A DNA stretch of 64,000 nt, from positions 1 through 64,000 of the forward strand of contig NZ_JADWPD010000007.1 of NCBI RefSeq assembly GCF_017308975.1. Direction: 5' to 3'. The number at the start of each line of letters is the position of its first letter. The first letter of the stretch is position 1. Positions 60,266-64,000 of this stretch are shown here, one piece after another. Source of the DNA: Amycolatopsis sp. MtRt-6. Lineage in GTDB: Bacteria > Actinomycetota > Actinomycetes > Mycobacteriales > Pseudonocardiaceae. The notes beneath the pieces were generated by a model that made no database searches, was not told the DNA's origin, and saw only the letters and a program-made list of their open reading frames with translations. A program made the translations under genes and the position numbers.

Positions 60266-61747
60266 GTGGCCATACGCGCACAGCCGGCGACGGAGACGCC
60301 CGCCGGGCCCGGCGAGATTCGTGCTCACCGGGCCACGGCGCGCATACGCGGGCCGGCCGCGGCCGAGGTGCGGAGCCTCCAACGGGAAGCGGGCAACGCG
60401 GCGGTGTGCGCGCTGCTGGCGTCGGGCCCGCCACGCGCCCTGCAGCGCACGGGTGTGCCGGTAACCGTCTCCCGAATCGAAGACGACAAGATCAGGGCGG
60501 ACCTGGCGGCCATCGAGCAGCAGAAGCTTCCGCTGAAAGATCTGCTCGGCAAGCTCACGGAACTGGTGGCCGGCCAGTCCGCGGACGCCGATGCGATGAA
60601 TTTCCTCGGCTCCGCGAAGGCCGAGGCCTCCTGCCGGCAGCTGGGCGGGCCTCGTCTCCGGCTCGCGCTGCGTGCCGCGCTCGCCAAGCACCGCGGCACG
60701 GCGTGGCGGGACTTCGTCGCCGCGAACAACAAGGAACTGGGCGAGCTGGGCGCTGAGTACGTGGACCAGATCGCCACGATCCTCGCCCATCTGGGCGGCC
60801 CCGCCGACCTGGACCTGCCCGAGGGCAACCCGCGGCCCGCCTTCCTCGCCCTGGAGGACCTTGCCCGGAGAATCGGCAAGCTGCTCGACACCGACGTCAC
60901 CCGGCTGGGCGAACGGGCCGTCGAAGAGCTGAACAGCTACGCCATTCCGGACATCGCCAAGGTGCTCGGCCTGCTCCAGAAGGCGGGCCGATTGACCGCG
61001 CTGGCGACGCACGCCGAGGTGCGGCCGCTCGTCGCGAAAGCCATCAAGGCGTTCCAGGACCCGAACAGCATCACCGACGCCGACCTCGGCGAGAAGTTCA
61101 TCCACAAGGAACAGCTGAAGCAGTTCCGGGCCACGTTCCACCCCGTCGAGGACAGCTTTCTCGAGGCCTTCAAGAAAATGTGCGGGGAACTGGGCTGTGC
61201 GCCCGAGCACATGCTTGCCGTCATGTTGTCCGAGACCGCGGAACCCGTCGGTGGCCGAGGTCCCTTCAAGGCCGTGGTCATCAATCCGGCGGCGGGCACC
61301 GGGGAGAAGGGCGCGGCCGGACTCAACCAGATGATGCCCGGCACCCAGGAAGCCCAGGGGTTCACCCGTGGCTCGCGCGCCTTCCGGGACCTGACGGCAA
61401 CGGACCAGTTGCAGTACACCCGGAAGTTCTTCGCGCCGGTGATCGGCAGGCTGCGCACTCCCGGCTTGATCTACGCGTGGAACTTCCAAAGCAGCGAAGA
61501 GAAGTTCAAGGCGGCCCTGTCCGGCGGTGCGATCGTGAAGAAAGGGGACAGAGCCTACGACGACAACGCCGCCAACCTCGATCTGACGGGGAAGGGCTCG
61601 ATCACGCTCGAAGATCTCGAGACGCTGGCGAGAAGGCATGTCCCCGACGCGACGCGAGTCCTCAACACCCTTGAGGAGCGGGCGAAGAAAACAGCCGCCG
61701 CCGCGGACGCGGGAACCGGTCGCGACCAGCCCGGCGTCGTCCCGTGA
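60266..61747 (+). CDS. Lysozyme-like protein with contractile-injection-cargo motif
   Basis: 493 residues, no signal peptide. Near the N-terminus LQREAGNAAVCALLA and ALQRTG match the LQ-x-x-AGN-A-AV-x-LL / LQR pattern that is common in actinobacterial proteins associated with extracellular contractile injection systems. A helical middle region leads to a C-terminal lysozyme/transglycosylase-like domain around residues 315-420: EHMLAVMLSETAEP with catalytic-type Glu, and AAGLNQMMPGTQEA. It could be a cell-wall-active cargo. No injection-system structural genes are present in this window. GTG start at 60266. Confidence 0.65.
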   Translation: MAIRAQPATETPAGPGEIRAHRATARIRGPAAAEVRSLQREAGNAAVCALLASGPPRALQRTGVPVTVSRIEDDKIRADLAAIEQQKLPLKDLLGKLTELVAGQSADADAMNFLGSAKAEASCRQLGGPRLRLALRAALAKHRGTAWRDFVAANNKELGELGAEYVDQIATILAHLGGPADLDLPEGNPRPAFLALEDLARRIGKLLDTDVTRLGERAVEELNSYAIPDIAKVLGLLQKAGRLTALATHAEVRPLVAKAIKAFQDPNSITDADLGEKFIHKEQLKQFRATFHPVEDSFLEAFKKMCGELGCAPEHMLAVMLSETAEPVGGRGPFKAVVINPAAGTGEKGAAGLNQMMPGTQEAQGFTRGSRAFRDLTATDQLQYTRKFFAPVIGRLRTPGLIYAWNFQSSEEKFKAALSGGAIVKKGDRAYDDNAANLDLTGKGSITLEDLETLARRHVPDATRVLNTLEERAKKTAAAADAGTGRDQPGVVP

Positions 61748-61759
61748 GCCGGGCGACGC

Positions 61760-63463
61760 TCAGGTCGACTTGATGCCAGCCGCGGCGAAGTCGGCTTGCT
61801 GGGCGGGCTGCTCCAGGTATTCGCGGAACGTCTGGGCGGCGCGCAGCGCGGTGTCGTCGATGCCCGGGCCGGCGAGCCCGATGAACGGGTAGTCCGCCGA
61901 GCGCGCGTTCGCCACCGACTGGGCGGGCGAGCCGATCATCTCGGGCTTCTTGGTGGTGAGCTCGCTGACCCAGTACGACGACTCGGGCAGCCACGCGGCC
62001 GGGAGCCCGCCGATGGAGTCCATCTTGGCCCGCCCGACCAGCGCGTCGAGCACCTGCGCCGACGGCTTGGGCTCGATCATGACGTGCACGCACTCACCGT
62101 GGACGACGGTGGCGGCCTGGTTCCACCGGTCGGCCGCGGCGGCGACCGGCTTCTGCGCGCTCGGGGTGACGAGGATCCGCATGTGCGCGGTCCCGCCGTC
62201 ACAGCTGGCGGCCTGCGCCTCGGCGCGGCTGTTGAGCTCGTTGTCGGCCCAGTTCCAGCCGACGACGCCGAGCCCGATGAGGATGGCGAGCACGAGGCAG
62301 GCGATCGGCCAGGTGGCGATCCGCCGGCGCGGGGCTTTCTTGCCGACGATCCGGTGCGAGCCGGTGGCGTCGCTCTTGGTGACGACGCGGTGCGAGCCGG
62401 TGCCTTCGCTGCGCCCGGCCCGGCCGGGCCCGGTGCTGTCGTCCCGGCCGGCGCGCTGCGGACCGGTGGAGTCGCCGCGCTCGCCGCGGCTCGCGGCACG
62501 TTTGGCGGTGTCGTCGGCGGAGTCGTCCTCCGGCCGGGTGATGACTTCGGTCCGCTCGGCGGCGGATTCGGCCGGAACCTTGCCACCGCGGCGGCGCGAG
62601 CGGGGAGCGGGGGAGTCGCCAGGCGTGGCGACCGGGTGGGCACCGGTGGCTTCGCCGCGACGGGACGCGCGGGTGGGCCTGCCGGAGCCGGGGGCTTCGA
62701 CGCGGTCCGGGGCCGGGCTGCCGCCGCCCTTGCGGCGCGAGCGGGTGGCGGTGGTGGTGTCGGTGATCGGGTGAGCACCGGTGGTTTCGCCGCGGCGGCC
62801 GGTGCGGGTCGTCGTGGTCGCGTTGTCGGTGACCGGGTACGGACCGGTGGCTTCGTCGCGGCGGGTCGTGGTGGTGGCGCTGTGCGTGACCGGATAGGCG
62901 CCGGAAGTTTCGCCGCGGCGGCCGGTGCGGGTCGCGGTGGTGGCGTCGTCCGCGACCGGGTAAGGCCCGGAGGCTTCGCCGAGCCGCGGGGAAAGAGTCG
63001 TGGTGATCTCGCTGCTCGCCACCGGGTGCGCGCCGGAGACGTCACCGCGGCGCGGGGCACGGGTCGCCGTGAACTCGCCGGTCGCCACGGGGTACGCGCC
63101 GGAAGTCTCACCTCGGCGCGGGGCGCGCGTCACGGTGGCTTCGCCCCGGCCCGCGACCGGGTACGCCCCCGAAGCCTCGCCACGGCGAGCGGCCGGGTAC
63201 GCGCCCGAAACCTCACCCCGCCGCGTGGCCGGGCCGTCGGCGCCGGGCGCGGGCGGGAAGCCGGGCGCTTCCGCGCCTTCCGTGAAGAAAGCCGAACCGG
63301 ATGACCCGCCCGGGACGCGGGCGATGCCGAAGGCGTCCGAGATGGAGCTGCGTCCCGGGGTGCGAAAACCGCCGGACACCTCGCTGCGGCCCTCGGCCGG
63401 GACGCGCGGTGTGCGGTCCTGAGGGTGCGGCACCGGCTCCTCGTCCCGGTAGTGTCGCCCCAT
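61760..63463 (-). CDS. Single-pass membrane protein with 14 short repeats and small solute-binding-like domain
   Basis: 567 residues. About 75-370 has some 14 degenerate copies of R-x-G-E-x-(S/T)-G-(A/P/S)-(Y/H)-P-V, such as RRGETSGAYPV and KSDATGSHRI. A transmembrane helix follows at about 382-402 (CLVLAILIGLGVVGWNW), then a roughly 165-residue domain outside the membrane that resembles the outer parts of a type II solute-binding fold (VVHGECVHVMIEPKPSAQV, FREYLEQPAQQ) but lacks much of the usual central lobe. Multiple Ser/Thr in Arg-rich repeats could be kinase substrates. Ribosome site AAAGGA upstream of ATG 63463. Confidence 0.65.
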   Translation of the reverse strand: MGRHYRDEEPVPHPQDRTPRVPAEGRSEVSGGFRTPGRSSISDAFGIARVPGGSSGSAFFTEGAEAPGFPPAPGADGPATRRGEVSGAYPAARRGEASGAYPVAGRGEATVTRAPRRGETSGAYPVATGEFTATRAPRRGDVSGAHPVASSEITTTLSPRLGEASGPYPVADDATTATRTGRRGETSGAYPVTHSATTTTRRDEATGPYPVTDNATTTTRTGRRGETTGAHPITDTTTATRSRRKGGGSPAPDRVEAPGSGRPTRASRRGEATGAHPVATPGDSPAPRSRRRGGKVPAESAAERTEVITRPEDDSADDTAKRAASRGERGDSTGPQRAGRDDSTGPGRAGRSEGTGSHRVVTKSDATGSHRIVGKKAPRRRIATWPIACLVLAILIGLGVVGWNWADNELNSRAEAQAASCDGGTAHMRILVTPSAQKPVAAAADRWNQAATVVHGECVHVMIEPKPSAQVLDALVGRAKMDSIGGLPAAWLPESSYWVSELTTKKPEMIGSPAQSVANARSADYPFIGLAGPGIDDTALRAAQTFREYLEQPAQQADFAAAGIKST

Positions 63464-63579
63464 CCGTCATCCTTTCGGGGTGAGCGCACGTCAAGCACGC
63501 GCTGCTATGCAACCAAACCGTTATCACCCTAACAGGTGAGTATCGGAGAGAGAATAATCTGACTCACAGTGGGCCGTGC
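63464..63579 (-). promoter_or_regulatory. AT-rich promoter region
   Basis: Relative to the rest, this stretch is rich in A/T, with TAGGGT and CATAGC-like -10 candidates on the minus strand near 63527 and 63512. It should drive the repeat-rich membrane protein gene; the stop of the upstream gene is at 63580. Confidence 0.4.
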
Positions 63580-64000
63580 TCAGGGTGCTGCGCTGACCAG
63601 GCGATGGCAATGCGCAATCAGGCGATGACGCAGCGGTGCCGCCCGGCGGGCGAACTCCGCTTGGGCCCGCGCGTATTCGGCCCGCCCGGCCGCCGTCTCG
63701 ATCCGCACCGGCGGGTAGCCCAGCGCCGCCAGGTCGTACGGGCTCGCCCGCATGTCGAGCGTCCGGATCTCGACCGCCAGCTCGAAACAGTCCGCCACGA
63801 GCTCCGCGGGCACGAACGGGTCGAGCTTGTACGCCCATTTGAACAAATCCATGTTCGCGTGCAGGCACCCCGGCTGCTCGAGTGCGATCTGCGTCTCCCT
63901 CGACGGCGTCAGTTCGTTCAACGGCCGCGCGGGCGCCGTGAAGAAGCGGAACGCGTCGAAGTGCCCGCAGCGGATGTCCAGGGACTCCACCACCGCGTCC
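63580..64000 (-). CDS. Partial gene, resembling actinobacterial proteins annotated as 3-methyladenine DNA glycosylase
   Basis: The frame is open to the window end. The visible C-terminal 140 residues (VVESLDIRCGHFDAFRFFT, CLHANMDLFKWAYKL, VADCFELAVEIRTLDMRASPYDLAALGY, PVRIET) match a family that is often labelled 3-methyladenine DNA glycosylase. The name is carried by annotation rather than motif, so the function is uncertain. No helix-hairpin-helix is seen in this part. Confidence 0.6.
   Translation of the reverse strand, partial: DAVVESLDIRCGHFDAFRFFTAPARPLNELTPSRETQIALEQPGCLHANMDLFKWAYKLDPFVPAELVADCFELAVEIRTLDMRASPYDLAALGYPPVRIETAAGRAEYARAQAEFARRAAPLRHRLIAHCHRLVSAAP

Noticed and set aside
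60178..60266. Shared operon of the aldo-keto reductase-like gene and the lysozyme-like gene taken as certain
   Set aside because: The 81-base gap and different starts make this possible but unproven, so they are treated separately.

Overview
The window comes from a high-GC actinomycete. The evidence points to Pseudonocardiales, most likely Amycolatopsis or a close relative. GTG starts are frequent, many genes carry a TANNNT -10 box 6-7 bases before the start codon (leaderless transcripts), and short-chain redox, F420-type and mycobacteria-like gene orders are present. The block gcvH - garA-type FHA gene - MerR regulator (FtsR type) - bifunctional nuclease - MerR regulator - glycine riboswitch - gcvP matches, from memory, the mycobacterial Rv1826-Rv1832 order. 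Here a merR - trx - tetR cassette is set into it. The genus is inferred, not proven.

Layout. 1-1.5 kb: a broken IS30 element inside an IS3 element. 1.6-8.9 kb: secreted ricin-type lectin, an iron-box-controlled heterodimeric ABC exporter, a DMT transporter, a DinB-fold protein, and an orphan monomeric PheRS-like synthetase behind a small upstream ORF and an RBS hairpin. 8.8-15.6 kb: RibD-type reductase, LysR regulator, metallo-hydrolase and the ssuCBAD sulfonate operon. 15.6-28.9 kb: GlxA-type regulator with a DJ-1 partner, a membrane glycosyltransferase-like protein, IclR and TetR regulators, an oxygenase/LLM operon, a MelB-type transporter with a PLP lyase, and a MarR - MFS - dienelactone hydrolase operon. 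29-33.5 kb: a zinc-limitation island. Cysteine-free paralogues of ribosomal proteins bL31, bL32, bL33, uS14 and bS18 flank a Zur-like box with two CobW-type proteins, one of which has lost its GTPase motifs; a His-rich protein lies nearby. The bL28 paralogue is reduced to its first codons. 33.6-44.5 kb: MoxR ATPase plus VWA/metallopeptidase protein, siroheme synthase, a nucleotide kinase-like protein, lipid-CoA enzymes, paired lipoproteins and a CDP-alcohol phosphatidyltransferase. 44.5-52.6 kb: the glycine-cleavage/GarA block. 52.6-58 kb: a LuxR pseudogene and an envelope-sugar group (two epimerases, a fused GT39-like/GT2 glycosyltransferase, GtrA). 58-64 kb: SnoaL-like protein with divergent XRE regulator, an aldo-keto reductase that has lost most of its catalytic tetrad, a lysozyme-like protein with an N-terminal motif seen in contractile-injection cargo, a repeat-rich single-pass membrane protein, and a gene cut by the window end.

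No rRNA, tRNA or CRISPR was seen. Convergent gene pairs are separated either by strong perfect hairpins (2521-2550, 37856-37896, 58003-58034), by an unusual 30-bp tandem hairpin repeat (42013-42125), or by overlapping 3' ends. The observations most worth following are the pseudo-GTPase CobW in the zinc island, the MoxR/tandem-zincin pair, the uORF/hairpin leader of the PheRS-like gene, the catalytically stripped aldo-keto reductase next to the injection-cargo-like lysozyme, and the 14-repeat membrane protein.
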